DNA from: Lithodes maja
Lineage: Eukaryota; Arthropoda; Malacostraca; Decapoda; Lithodidae
Direction: 5' to 3'
Assembly (NCBI GenBank): GCA_037953745.1
Contig: JBAKBP010000684.1
Span: 2,501 to 66,500 of the forward strand
DNA: 64,000 nt
Part shown: in pieces, positions 1-9,384 of the stretch
Numbering within the stretch: position 1 is the stretch's first letter
How the letters are laid out: each line of letters begins with the position of its first letter
Translations under genes and position numbers: made by a program
The notes under the pieces: generated by a model
Databases searched by the model: none
What the model was told of the DNA's origin: nothing
What the model saw: only the letters and a program-made list of their open reading frames with translations

Positions 1-413
1 GTATGAAAGTGATCCACAAACAAGCGAAACCATGGCCCCTCGTGGAGCCCACCTTGGTCACGTACACCAGACTAGCAAAACACTTCACTAACATGGTTTT
101 TATACCCTAAACAAGAATAACACAATAATCCATCGATAACCCAACGATATAGCACTTCGTTTGGGTTATATTAGGGCGGTAATATCAGCCAGGCTGGGCA
201 AAATGGAGGCCCCTTGGTTTACAGGGCCACACACACCCACCTACTAGGCTGGCTGATGGGAAGAAACTGACTCTCTCTACCACCGCGGGGCCCTCACAGG
301 GACGCTAGGGGGTTGCTAGATTTTTCCACATGTACATCTAACTTATCGGACTTACCAGCCAAAAAACCGGCTCAATTGCGTCATAAACTTATTTTCTAGC
401 AATATAATAAGTC
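1..413. other. Unidentified non-coding stretch
   Basis: I see no ORF with recognisable similarity, no tRNA-like structure and no repeat shared with the rest of the window here. Confidence 0.5.
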
Positions 414-480
414 CATATGACGCGATCGCGTCATATGTGTTTTTGGTTCACTCTGCCATATGACGCGATCGCGTCATATA
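414..480. repeat. Pair of 24-bp palindromes
   Basis: A perfect 24-bp self-complementary sequence centred on the core TGACGCGATCGCGTCA lies at 414-437. It is repeated at 457-480, where only the last base differs. The two copies are 43 bp apart, start to start. The core contains GCGATCGC and two flanking TGACG/CGTCA half-sites, which resemble the CRE/bZIP half-site. Function is unknown. Confidence 0.85.
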
Positions 481-492
481 TGTCTGGGAGAG

Positions 493-588
493 TTAATGGT
501 ACAATGAATATTTTAGTGACGAAAAACCTCAAATACGTCAGCACAGGGGGAGGTTTTCATTTACCCCCGTGCGCACTTCAGAGGTTAA
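493..588. mobile_element. Terminal fragment of TTAA MITE family B
   Basis: This 96-bp piece begins and ends with TTAA and matches the last ~95 bp of the MITE at 52887-53510 almost exactly, including the stretch ending CACTTCAGAGG before TTAA. It is a truncated copy or an internal-TTAA derivative. It sits within or next to repeat C; the paralogous repeat C copy also has a TTAA near 41056. Confidence 0.75.
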
Positions 589-766
589 GGGGGGCTACGT
601 GGAAGTTTGACCCTAAGGTCTCTGGGCGTAGGGGTGGCATTAGGCTACAGTTGGTATCTTAGACTGGGGGTTACCGACAGGGAAGGTAGGGTAATTAAAC
701 CGCTACCGGGGGGTGAGCAATAGGTGGTGGTATATGAGTCTGGAAATTATAGAATCATGTGGACTG
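589..766 (-). repeat. Dispersed repeat C, copy 1, segment left of the gypsy insertion
   Basis: The reverse complement of this segment is found at about 40870-41040, for example the block around CCTAAGGTC and GGCATTAGGCTACA. It joins directly to 9385 once the gypsy element is removed, as the uninterrupted paralogue shows. The strand given is that of the small ORF carried by the repeat. Confidence 0.75.
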
Positions 767-948
767 TGTTACAATATTGGTAATAATATTGTAAGCTAAA
801 TATATAATCTACAGGCGAGCCGATATCAAGGCATGGCTTCCTAAACCTCCCTTGACGACAAGAAGCATGTAACCAGACTCCCCCAATATATGTGAACCCC
901 TATCCAGTGTGTCTCATTAAGAACCCGATATATATACTCATATCAACA
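767..948 (+). repeat. 5' LTR of gypsy element 1
   Basis: A 182-bp TG...CA repeat. Bases 767-920 reappear at 6065-6218 and bases 921-948 reappear, with one 2-bp indel and one substitution, at 9355-9384. Confidence 0.93.
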
Positions 949-966
949 TGGTGGCAGCGGGGTAAG
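949..966 (+). promoter_or_regulatory. Putative tRNA primer-binding site
   Basis: TGGTGGCAGCGGGGTAAG begins immediately after the 5' LTR, the expected place for minus-strand priming. I did not assign the primer tRNA. Confidence 0.65.
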
Positions 967-1056
967 CAGTGTACGTGTGAATGAAGTACTGCTGACTAAG
1001 TTCTACAGCTGAAATAGTGAGTTATCCTTGGATTTAACCTCAAAAAGTCGAAAGAT

Positions 1057-4000
1057 ATGAGTGACGTCATGGCATCCACTTCACAGCCTTTATTCGTCTG
1101 CAAGTCTGAGATTGAGCAAGCAGTGGCGTGGAGGCGTTACAAGAAGAAACTCGATCTTTACATCATCGGCAACGGTCTGAAGGGTAAGAGTGATGATATT
1201 AAAATAGCGAAATTGTTGACTGGAGGTGACATTCTGCTAGATATCTACGAATCTTTTGGCATAGAAGATGAATCTGCCCTGACTTATGCAACATTAATTG
1301 GGAAATTTGACAAGCATTTTTCACCAAGAGATGAGCAGCTGATGGCGAGGTACAACTTTCATGATAGCATGCAAAGGAAAGATGAATCCTTGGAATCTTT
1401 TATCACTAGGCTGAAGACTTTGGTAAGACACTGTGGATATGGAGAACTTCAAGATGAACTTCTGAGGGATAAAATTGTTTTTGGTTGCCAAGAGGATACA
1501 CTTCGGGAAAAATTCTTTAGGGAGGATAGCCTAACTCTAGATGTTGTACTTAAGATGTGTACTGTCTATGAAACTTCAAGGAGAACAATGACAGCATTTC
1601 GAAGTGACAAGCAGGAGTCTCTACACAAACTCAGTGCAAATCCCAAGAAGAAGAGTAATCCACAAACAACAAAGACTAAGCCTAACCTCACGCAGTGCGA
1701 CTGGTGTGGTTTAGCACATTATTGGGGTAAGAAGAACTGTCTTGCAATTGATGCCAAATGTCATAAATGCAAGAAAACGGGACACTATGCCAAGAAATGT
1801 CCAAGTAATGCAGCGACCGGCGGAGCACCAAGAAGCGCAGCGACAGGAGGCAAAAAGAAGACATCGCGCAGAGTCCATGCGGTAGAAGATGGAGACACAG
1901 AAGAAAGCGACAACTCAGAAGATAACTCAAGAGGACGGGAATACATCATGAACGTATCGACCGGATCTAGAGGAAAACACATAATGGCTAATCTCATGGT
2001 CAACGGTAATAAAGTGAAGTTCCAGATCGACAGCGGGGCAAGTGTGAATGCCATTCCAAGTCATCTGGTACCGGACACAGAGCTACAGCCGTATGAGTCA
2101 ACTCTTCAAATGTGGAACTCTACTACAATTCAGCCGTTGGGAAAGTGTAGGATTGATGTCCGCAACTGCAAGCAACCACAAAGGTACTATTCTGTTGAGT
2201 TTGTTGTTGTAAAACAGGTTGTTACACCAATTCTTGGTAAGCGAGCGTCTGAGAAGATGGGATTCATCACAGTTAACTATGAAAACATCTGTGCAATGAC
2301 TGACATCCTAACAGACTACGAAGACGTATTTGCTGATGAAGTTGGCAAGATACCAGGAAATGTTCATCTAACAGTGGATGAGTCGGTGAAACCTATTGCA
2401 ATTCCTTCATGTAGAGTATCATTGAGCATCAAGTCGAAGGTTAAAGAGAAACTGGAGCAGTTGGAGCAGGAAAATGTCATTACTAAGGTCAATGAGCCTA
2501 CAGAATGGGTAAGTCGAATGGTAGCAGGAACCAAGAAGTCGGGGGATCTGAGAATTTGCATTGACCCTCAAGCTCTGAACAAAGCACTCATAAGAGAGAT
2601 GCACCCTCTACCGGTAATCGACGACATTATGCCTGACCTTGCAAAAGCCAAAATTTTCTCCAAGCTTGACCTCAAGAATGGCAACTGGCACTGTGTGTTG
2701 GATGAAGAATCACGCAAGCTGACAACATTTCAAACACCGTATGGGAGATACAGGTGGAACAGACTTCCTTTTGGTCTGGCTGTAAGCAGCGAAATTTTTC
2801 AGAAGAAGCTACAACTGGTTCTGGATGATCTACAAGGCATAATTTGTGTTGCTGATGACATTTTGGTCTTTGGAGTTGGTGACACTGATGAAGAAGCTGC
2901 AAGGGATCATGACTCAAAGCTGAGAAACCTACTGGACAGATGCCGAGCAAAGGGTCTGAGGCTGAACAGAGCAAAGACTGAGCTTGGTAGTACAGAAATC
3001 ATATTTCTAGGTCACAAGATCTCGCGGGATGGTCTGATGGCTGACCCAAAGAAGATTGAAGCAATCGTGAAGATGCAAGCACCAGAGGATGTGACTGCAG
3101 TACGACGACTGTCTGGAATGGTGAACTACTTGAGTAAATTTGTACCCAGTCTATCCGATGTCATGGAGCCTATGAGGAAGCTGACCCATAAGGACACCGA
3201 GTGGAAGTGGACAAGAGAACACGATGAGGCGTTCAAGAGGATCAAGAAGATGATGACCCAAACACCCATCTTACAGTACTACAACCCAGAGCAAAAGTTG
3301 GAGATTCAATGTGATGCATCTCAAAAAGGTTTAGGAGCAGCGTTACTTCAAGGGGGTAAACCAATCGCATTTGCAAGTCGAGCACTGACTGACACGGAGA
3401 CACGATATGCGCAGATAGAGAAGGAGACTTTGGCAATCGTCTTTGCACTGAACAAGTTTCATCAGTATTGTTTTGGGAGGAAGACGACAATCCAGAGCGA
3501 CCATAAACCTCTAGAAGCTATCCAAAATAAGCCTTTGTCAAGTGTAGCAAGACGACTGCAAGGGATGTTGATGAGGATACTACAGTATGATGTCGAGATT
3601 GTTCACAAGAAGGGCAAAGAAATGTATCTAGCCGACACTCTATCAAGAGCTTATCTGCAAAACACAAGAGATATGCAGGAAGAGGTGTTTGAACAGATCA
3701 ACATGACAGACTACGTACCCATCCGAAGTGAACGATTGCAAGAAATCCGTCGAGCAACTGAGGAAGATGAAGCATTGCAACTATTGAAGGAGATAATTCT
3801 CAAAGGATGGCCAGAAGACAAGAGTGAAGTAGAGACCATACTGAAACCATACTTTAATGTACGAGCAGAACTGTCATTTCAAGATGGATTGATCTTCAAG
3901 GGAGAACGTGTTGTAATTCCTACCAGTCTACGTCAGAAGATGAAGTCCGCTATACATTCGTCACATATGGGAGTTGAAGGTTGTCTACGACGCGCAAGAG

Positions 4001-4758
4001 AATGTTTGTTTTGGCCAGGAATGAATGCAGAGTTGAAGCAATTCATTTCAGAGTGTGAAATTTGTAACACATACTCTACAGCTCAACAAAAAGAACCTCT
4101 GATGACTCATGAGCAAACCAGCCGACCATGGGAGAAAGTAGGTGTAGACCTTATGACAATCAAGAGTCACAACTATCTTGTTACAGTGGACTATTTCAGT
4201 AATTTCTGGGAAGTTGACTACCTGGAAAGCACTAAGTCAAGTGCTGTTATCAGGAAGTTGAAGGCGCACTTTGCAAGATATGGACTGCCAAATGTACTAG
4301 TTAGTGACAATGGTCCGCAGTTCAGCAGTGAAGAATTTCAAGAATTCGCGAAGAAGTATGACTTTGAACATCGAACGAGCAGCCCACATCATCCCCAGTC
4401 GAACGGTAAAGCAGAATCAGCGGTCAAGACGGCGAAGAAACTAATCAAGAAAGCTGTCGAGAGTGGTGAAAATCCGTTTTTGGCGATTCTAGACTACAGA
4501 AATACGCCTATGCAAGATTTGGAAGAGAGTCCAGCGCAACTCAACTTTGGTCGACGTACGAGGACGTTACTGCCGACTACTAGCAAGTTGTTGGAGCCGA
4601 AAGGAATTATGTTGGAGCAAGTGAAGCGGAAGAAGATGCTGAAAGATCTCAAAAGCAAGAAGTACTACGACAAAGGTTCGAGAGTTTTGGAACCATTGGT
4701 TGAAGGAGACGTGGTGCGAATCAAGCCAACATCACTAGGCAAGAAGAAGTGGGAATGA
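1057..4758 (+). CDS. gag-pol: Gag-Pol polyprotein of gypsy element 1 (up to an in-frame stop)
   Basis: One 1233-codon frame encodes the structural and enzymatic proteins for reverse transcription and integration. Residues ~1-180 are gag capsid. Two CCHC zinc knuckles lie at ~214-228 and ~235-248. The protease motif DSGAS is at 325-329. RT spans ~480-680 with catalytic D538 and VADD at 598-601 (V replaces the usual Y/F). RNase H starts at D753 with E788/E790 and D815. Integrase has a zinc finger at ~967-1003 (H, H, C, C) and a DDE triad at D1031, D1084 and E1120. The frame opens about 90 bp after the primer-binding site with no competing upstream ATG in frame. It stops at TGA 4756-4758 but stays open beyond (next entry). 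The two-knuckle gag and single ORF resemble Mag-type gypsy elements. Confidence 0.93.
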   Translation: MSDVMASTSQPLFVCKSEIEQAVAWRRYKKKLDLYIIGNGLKGKSDDIKIAKLLTGGDILLDIYESFGIEDESALTYATLIGKFDKHFSPRDEQLMARYNFHDSMQRKDESLESFITRLKTLVRHCGYGELQDELLRDKIVFGCQEDTLREKFFREDSLTLDVVLKMCTVYETSRRTMTAFRSDKQESLHKLSANPKKKSNPQTTKTKPNLTQCDWCGLAHYWGKKNCLAIDAKCHKCKKTGHYAKKCPSNAATGGAPRSAATGGKKKTSRRVHAVEDGDTEESDNSEDNSRGREYIMNVSTGSRGKHIMANLMVNGNKVKFQIDSGASVNAIPSHLVPDTELQPYESTLQMWNSTTIQPLGKCRIDVRNCKQPQRYYSVEFVVVKQVVTPILGKRASEKMGFITVNYENICAMTDILTDYEDVFADEVGKIPGNVHLTVDESVKPIAIPSCRVSLSIKSKVKEKLEQLEQENVITKVNEPTEWVSRMVAGTKKSGDLRICIDPQALNKALIREMHPLPVIDDIMPDLAKAKIFSKLDLKNGNWHCVLDEESRKLTTFQTPYGRYRWNRLPFGLAVSSEIFQKKLQLVLDDLQGIICVADDILVFGVGDTDEEAARDHDSKLRNLLDRCRAKGLRLNRAKTELGSTEIIFLGHKISRDGLMADPKKIEAIVKMQAPEDVTAVRRLSGMVNYLSKFVPSLSDVMEPMRKLTHKDTEWKWTREHDEAFKRIKKMMTQTPILQYYNPEQKLEIQCDASQKGLGAALLQGGKPIAFASRALTDTETRYAQIEKETLAIVFALNKFHQYCFGRKTTIQSDHKPLEAIQNKPLSSVARRLQGMLMRILQYDVEIVHKKGKEMYLADTLSRAYLQNTRDMQEEVFEQINMTDYVPIRSERLQEIRRATEEDEALQLLKEIILKGWPEDKSEVETILKPYFNVRAELSFQDGLIFKGERVVIPTSLRQKMKSAIHSSHMGVEGCLRRARECLFWPGMNAELKQFISECEICNTYSTAQQKEPLMTHEQTSRPWEKVGVDLMTIKSHNYLVTVDYFSNFWEVDYLESTKSSAVIRKLKAHFARYGLPNVLVSDNGPQFSSEEFQEFAKKYDFEHRTSSPHHPQSNGKAESAVKTAKKLIKKAVESGENPFLAILDYRNTPMQDLEESPAQLNFGRRTRTLLPTTSKLLEPKGIMLEQVKRKKMLKDLKSKKYYDKGSRVLEPLVEGDVVRIKPTSLGKKKWE

Positions 4759-5100
4759 GGAGTTGTAAACAGGAGATTAGACGAGCGATCGTATGAAGTG
4801 GAGACAGAAAATGGAGCGATAAGACGAAATAGAGGTCATTTACGGATGACAAGTGAAAACGCTGACATAAGAAATAATGGAAAAGTCACTAATACAGACA
4901 ACACCACAACCATTAGATCTACAGATAGGAATTCTACAGACATATGTGTTCCAGTCTACACAAACAACAGACACGTGAGAGACATACCGGTACACAGTAG
5001 ACTTGATGAACCTGTCACTACACATGAGAACAGGACGAGCGTGAGACGGAATAGGAATGTATTACCTACCAGGTACCGAGAGTTTGACATGACCAGGTAA
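4759..5100 (+). pseudogene. Continuation of integrase C-terminus after an in-frame TGA
   Basis: The frame of the gag-pol ORF continues without another stop from 4759 to TAA at 5098-5100. The residues immediately after the TGA read like the normal gypsy integrase tail (RSYEVE, then RRNRGHL). The stop is therefore probably a point mutation rather than the natural end, leaving about 113 codons cut off. Read-through is possible but nothing indicates it. Confidence 0.75.
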
Positions 5101-6064
5101 GAGTACAGTACTGGTATGACTGATTGCATGTCTGACTAACAGTCCAATACTGGTATGAGATGAGGCACTGGCAGAAATGTAAATGCTGGATGAGAATGTT
5201 ACAGGATGAGAAAGATTATCTAAATGGAGTAAGTGAGTGAGAATACGACTGAAGCCACTGAATGAGGAGTAACCTAACATTACAGTCTGAATGATAAAGG
5301 TTTTGTAATGTGAATGGGAGTGTAAGGATATTATAATGCAGATCGGTATGCAAAGAAATTGTAATGCGAAAGGAAAGAGATTGGATGATTTTGAGTACGG
5401 TACTGGGTATCAGGATCTATAAATTTAAGTCAATCATATAACCTTTGTTACTAATTTACTAATCCTGCATGATATAACCAAGAACTTTGCATGAAACATT
5501 TTGTAATTTTCAGAACATTGAATATTAATGTTCTAATGTACTAACTTTACTAATATACCAACAATTACTAATCCCATATAATCTCATAAAATAGATTCTT
5601 TATGTTTAGTTGGCACAAGGGTATACAATATATTTTTGTATCATATATATTCACTATTTGTGGATATTCTCATGTAGAACAGTATTATCAACTAATAATT
5701 AACCTACCTCACCTAATCTTGTAATACCATATCAATAGATTTTACTAATATACCTATCTACTTCATATCTCATATTTACATACTAATAGATTAATATTCT
5801 AACAAAATTAATCACATTCCATACTGTACTAAAAATACTAATTACTGTACCGGTAACATACTGTATACAGTACAGTACCAGTAACTTAACAAATCATAGT
5901 ACTGTACAATTTTATAAATCATATTGGTACTATTATTACTCTACCTCATGTGCCATAATAGAATAAGCATTACTTAATAATCCCAGGGGACCTCAAAATG
6001 TCAAAATACAATTATTCTTATAATACCAATTTCACTGGTAGCTATCTTCTCAAAAGAGAGAGGA
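5101..6064 (+). other. 3' non-coding region and polypurine tract of gypsy element 1
   Basis: An AT-rich stretch of about 960 bp without a sustained ORF. It ends in the purine run AAAAGAGAGAGGA (6052-6064) directly against the 3' LTR, the expected plus-strand primer. Confidence 0.75.
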
Positions 6065-6218
6065 TGTTACAATATTGGTAATAATATTGTAAGCTAAATA
6101 TATAATCTACAGGCGAGCCGATATCAAGGCATGGCTTCCTAAACCTCCCTTGACGACAAGAAGCATGTAACCAGACTCCCCCAATATATGTGAACCCCTA
6201 TCCAGTGTGTCTCATTAA
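6065..6218 (+). repeat. 3' LTR of gypsy element 1, first part
   Basis: Matches 767-920 by eye without a difference. It ends with CATTAA, where the TTAA (6215-6218) became the target of the nested insertion. The remaining 30 bp of the LTR lie at 9355-9384. Confidence 0.93.
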
Positions 6219-6857
6219 CCCGGTAAGCGCTAAATAGACCTAGGGGCTAGGGTAGTTATTTGTGCATTTCTAGCCTTGGATTCTGACAGAATTCGTTATA
6301 TTTACAATATAGACCATTATTTGTTTTCGGTATGCTTTTATTTTACATATATGATGTATATATGAACCTTCAAGAGTGCTAAAATAAGTGGAAAAAGCAT
6401 TTGGGTGGTGAAAAACGAAGATATTGGCCACCCGGTCGTAATGTCAGGCGAGAGAGAGCTACAGGCAACCCTCCTCTCTCGCTGTCTGTGAGGTAACTGA
6501 GACGAGCGGGGCGGTGTGGGCTGGTGTCTGGGTGTTACATATCGATCTTTTCTGCAACCCACTTGTGCTACATTATCGCGGGAGAGAAAAATAACCGATA
6601 AATGATGATAATAAGAGGGAAAATAGGTGATAATTGAGGAGGGGAGGGAGGGGGGAATAAGGTGGGGAAGGAGGGGAGGGGGGTGGGTGAGATTTACATG
6701 GATGAGTACTGGAGGGGAATTATCTCACCTAGAGACAAATTCCTTTGTTTTGATAGGCCCTTTTTTTTTTGGAAAGCTTTTTTTATGGTCTTGCTTCCGT
6801 GAGGCCTATCGCGTTCCCTATAGGAAGCCTTCCGTGAGGCCTATCGCGCTTGCCGGG
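6219..6857 (+). mobile_element. MITE family A, copy 1
   Basis: A 639-bp unit flanked by TTAA on both sides (6215-6218, 6858-6861). Terminal inverted repeats are CCCGGTAAGCGC and GCGCTTGCCGGG. A second copy in opposite orientation lies at 61243-61882. Internal blocks are distantly similar to family B, so A and B appear to be sister families. Confidence 0.88.
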
Positions 6858-6861
6858 TTAA

Positions 6862-7432
6862 CCTAACAAGTGTGCATGGGGGTAATTGGAAACGTCCCCC
6901 AGTGCTGACGTATTTGAGGTGTTTCCGTCACTAAAATATTAATTGTGCCATTAATAGCATTAATACTTATCCATATGCGCCTATTATGGGTTGATTATAA
7001 AGGTATTAACCTGAAACAACAATAAAATGAGTGAAAACAGCGTTTGGATGGTCAAAATCGGAGATATAGCCCGCGAGTTGTATAATGTATGGGTGAGGCA
7101 AGCTGCTTTCCCGCCAATTTCCCCCAAGGCCACTGAGACACAGTCGATCGATACTCTCTCTCTCTCTCTTGCACTCGCTTGCCATCAGTGATGACAACAC
7201 CCTGCTTGCAACTCGCTAATGTTAGCACGAAAATATACCTCAGAATAAGGGAATAACAGGGAAAATAGGTGATAACTGAAGGAGAGGAGGAAAGTGGGGA
7301 AGGAGGGGAGGTAGAGGACTGAGATTTTGCATGGCCCAGGGGCCAAACAAAAATAAAAAAATAAAAAAATAAAAATAAACAAAATATTTTTTTTTTCGAT
7401 GTCAAAAGTTGATTTTTTTTTTTCACTCACTC
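6862..7432 (-). mobile_element. MITE family B, unit 1
   Basis: A 571-bp unit between TTAA sites, starting CCTAACAAGTGTGCATGGGG and holding a CT microsatellite and a T-rich tail. Same orientation as unit 2. Orientation is arbitrary and set relative to the copy at 52887. Confidence 0.85.
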
Positions 7433-7436
7433 TTAA

Positions 7437-7996
7437 CCTAACAAGTGCGCATGGGGGTAATTGGAAACGTCCCCCTGTGCTGACGTATTTGAGGTGTTTC
7501 CGTCACTAAAATATTCATTGTACCATTAATAGCATTAATACTTATCCATATGCGCCTATTATGGGTTGATTATAAAGGTATTAACCTGAAACAACAATAA
7601 AACGAGTGAAAACAGCGTTTGGATGTTCAAAATCGGAGATATAGCCCGCGAGTTGTATAATGTATGGGTGAGGCAACCTGCTTTCCCGCCAATTTCCCCC
7701 AAGGCCACTGAGACACAGTCGATCGATACTCTCTCTCTCTCTCTTGCACTCGCTTGCCATCAGTGATGACAACACCCTGCTTGCAACTCGCTAATGTTAG
7801 CACGAAAATATACCTCAGAATAAGGGAATAACAGGGAAAATAGGTGATAACTGAAGGAGAGGAGGAAAGTGGGGAAGGAGGGGAGGTAGAGGACTGAGAT
7901 TTTGCATGGCCCAGGGGCCAAAAAAAAAAAATAAAATAAAAAAATAAAAATAAAAAAAAATAAATGTCAAAAGTTGATTTTTTGTTTTACTTACTC
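7437..7996 (-). mobile_element. MITE family B, unit 2
   Basis: About 560 bp, a tandem duplicate of unit 1 with only scattered changes. It is bounded by TTAA at 7433-7436 and 7997-8000. Confidence 0.85.
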
Positions 7997-8151
7997 TTAA
8001 GAGTCTCCCCGCAGTCCGCCGGGGGAACTCTTAAGAGTCTCCCTGCAGTTCCCGGGTTAAGAGTCTCCCCGCAGTCCGCCGGGGGAACTCTTATCCCGGG
8101 AACTGCGGGGAGACTCTTAAGAGTTCCCCCGGCGGACTGCGGGGAGACTCT
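7997..8151. repeat. Centre of giant palindrome: repeated GAGTCTCCC / CCCGGG arms
   Basis: Short units such as GAGTCTCCCCGCAGTCCGCC and AGTTCCCGGG alternate in both orientations here. The two strands over 7964-8187 read nearly the same peptide, which shows that the segment is close to self-complementary. The centre lies near 8076. Confidence 0.85.
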
Positions 8152-8718
8152 TGAGAGTAAGTAAAACAAAAAATCAACTTTAGACATCGGAAAAAAAAAA
8201 AAAAAAAAAAAAAAATAATTTTTTTATTTTTGTTTGGCCCCTGGGCCATGCAAAATCTCAGTCCTCTACCTCCCCTCCTTCCCCACTTTCCTCCTCTCCT
8301 TCAGTTATCACCTATTTTCCCTGTTATTCCCTTATTCTGAGGTATATTTTCGTGCTAACATTAGCGAGTTGCAAGCAGGGTGTTGTCATCACTGATGGCA
8401 AGCGAGTGCAAGAGAGAGAGAGAGAGTATCGATCGACTGTGTCTCAGTGGCCTTGGGGGAAATTGGCGGGAAAGCAGGTTGCCTCACCCATACATTATAC
8501 AACTCGCGGGCTATATCTCCGATTTTGACCATCCAAACGCTGTTTTCACTCATTTTATTGTTGTTTCAGGTTAATACCTTTATAATCAACCCATAATAGG
8601 CGCATATGGATAAGTATTAATGCTATTAATGGTACAATGAATATTTTAGTGACGGAAACACCTCAAATACGTCAGCACAGGGGGACGTTTCCAATTACCC
8701 CCATGTGCACTTGTTAGG
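8152..8718 (+). mobile_element. MITE family B, unit 3
   Basis: The inverted counterpart of unit 2, running from the poly-A side to CACTTGTTAGG before TTAA at 8719-8722. Confidence 0.85.
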
Positions 8719-8722
8719 TTAA

Positions 8723-9324
8723 GAGTTCCCCCGGCGGACTGCGGGAAGACTCTTGAGAGTAAGTAAAATAAAAAATCAACTTTTGACATCGAAAAAAAAA
8801 AAAATATATATTTTTATTTTTTTATTTTTTTATTTTTTTTTGGCCCCTGGGCCATGCAAAATCTCAGTCCTCTACCTCCCCTCCTTCCCCACTTTCCTCC
8901 TCTCCTTCAGTTATCACCTATTTTCCCTATTATTCCCTTATTCTGAGGTATATTTTCGTGCTAACATTAGCGAGTTGCAAGCAGGGTGTTGTCATCACTG
9001 ATGGCAAGCGAGTGCAAGAGAGAGAGAGAGAGTATCGATCGACTGTGTCTCAGTGGCCTTGGGGGAAATTGGCGGGAAAGCAGTTTGCCTCACCCATACA
9101 TTATACAACTCGCGGGCTATATCTCCGATTTTGACCATCCAAACGCTGTTTTCACTCGTTTTATTGTTGTTTCAGGTTAATACCTTTATAATCAACCCAT
9201 AATAGGCGCATATGGATAATTATTAATGCTATTAATGGTACAATGAATATTTTAGTGACGGAAACACCTCAAATACGTCAGCACAGGGGGACGTTTTCAA
9301 TTACCCCCATGCGCACTTGTTAGG
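8723..9324 (+). mobile_element. MITE family B, unit 4
   Basis: The inverted counterpart of unit 1, followed by TTAA (9325-9328) and a 22-bp terminal arm ending AGTTCCCGGG against the outer TTAA. Confidence 0.85.
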
Positions 9325-9354
9325 TTAAGAGTCTCCCAGCAGTTCCCGGGTTAA

Positions 9355-9384
9355 GAACCCGATATATATATACCCATATCAACA
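9355..9384 (+). repeat. 3' LTR of gypsy element 1, final 30 bp
   Basis: Corresponds to 921-948 of the 5' LTR and is followed at once by the target duplication GACTG. Confidence 0.9.

Larger units (their letters stand above)
6219..9350. mobile_element. Composite stack of piggyBac-like TTAA MITEs
   Basis: A 3132-bp block between two TTAA copies (6215-6218 and 9351-9354). Its outer ends are CCCGG... and ...CCGGG, the TTAA target and short C-rich termini typical of the piggyBac superfamily. It contains one family A unit followed by four family B units arranged as two tandem pairs facing each other. No transposase is encoded, so it is non-autonomous. The open frames inside (for example the repeated 64-codon frames) recur only because the repeat recurs. 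Confidence 0.85.
767..9384 (+). mobile_element. Ty3/gypsy LTR retrotransposon 1, near-complete, 3' LTR split by a nested MITE stack
   Basis: The element runs from TGTTAC at 767 to CAACA at 9384 and is flanked by the 5-bp target duplication GACTG (762-766 and 9385-9389). It carries a 182-bp 5' LTR, a primer-binding site, a single gag-pol reading frame in the ordinary gypsy order (gag, protease, RT, RNase H, integrase), a long AT-rich 3' region, a purine tract and a 3' LTR. The 3' LTR is interrupted after 154 bp by 3132 bp of TTAA-flanked MITEs (6219-9350). The two LTRs look identical over those 154 bp by eye, so insertion was recent and the MITE stack is younger still. One in-frame TGA breaks pol near its end. 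Confidence 0.93.

Noticed and set aside
6338..6562. A 74-codon frame conserved in both copies of MITE A
   Set aside because: Similarity extends equally outside the frame, and the peptide is low-complexity with a microsatellite-derived part.
7964..8187. Two nearly identical peptides on opposite strands
   Set aside because: They result from the self-complementary centre of the palindrome, not from genes.
8380..8574. A 64-codon frame repeated five times (also 7006-7200, 7581-7775, 8986-9180 and in altered form near 53177) as a possible gene family
   Set aside because: It lies entirely in family B MITEs, contains a CT microsatellite in translation, and recurs only because the MITE recurs.
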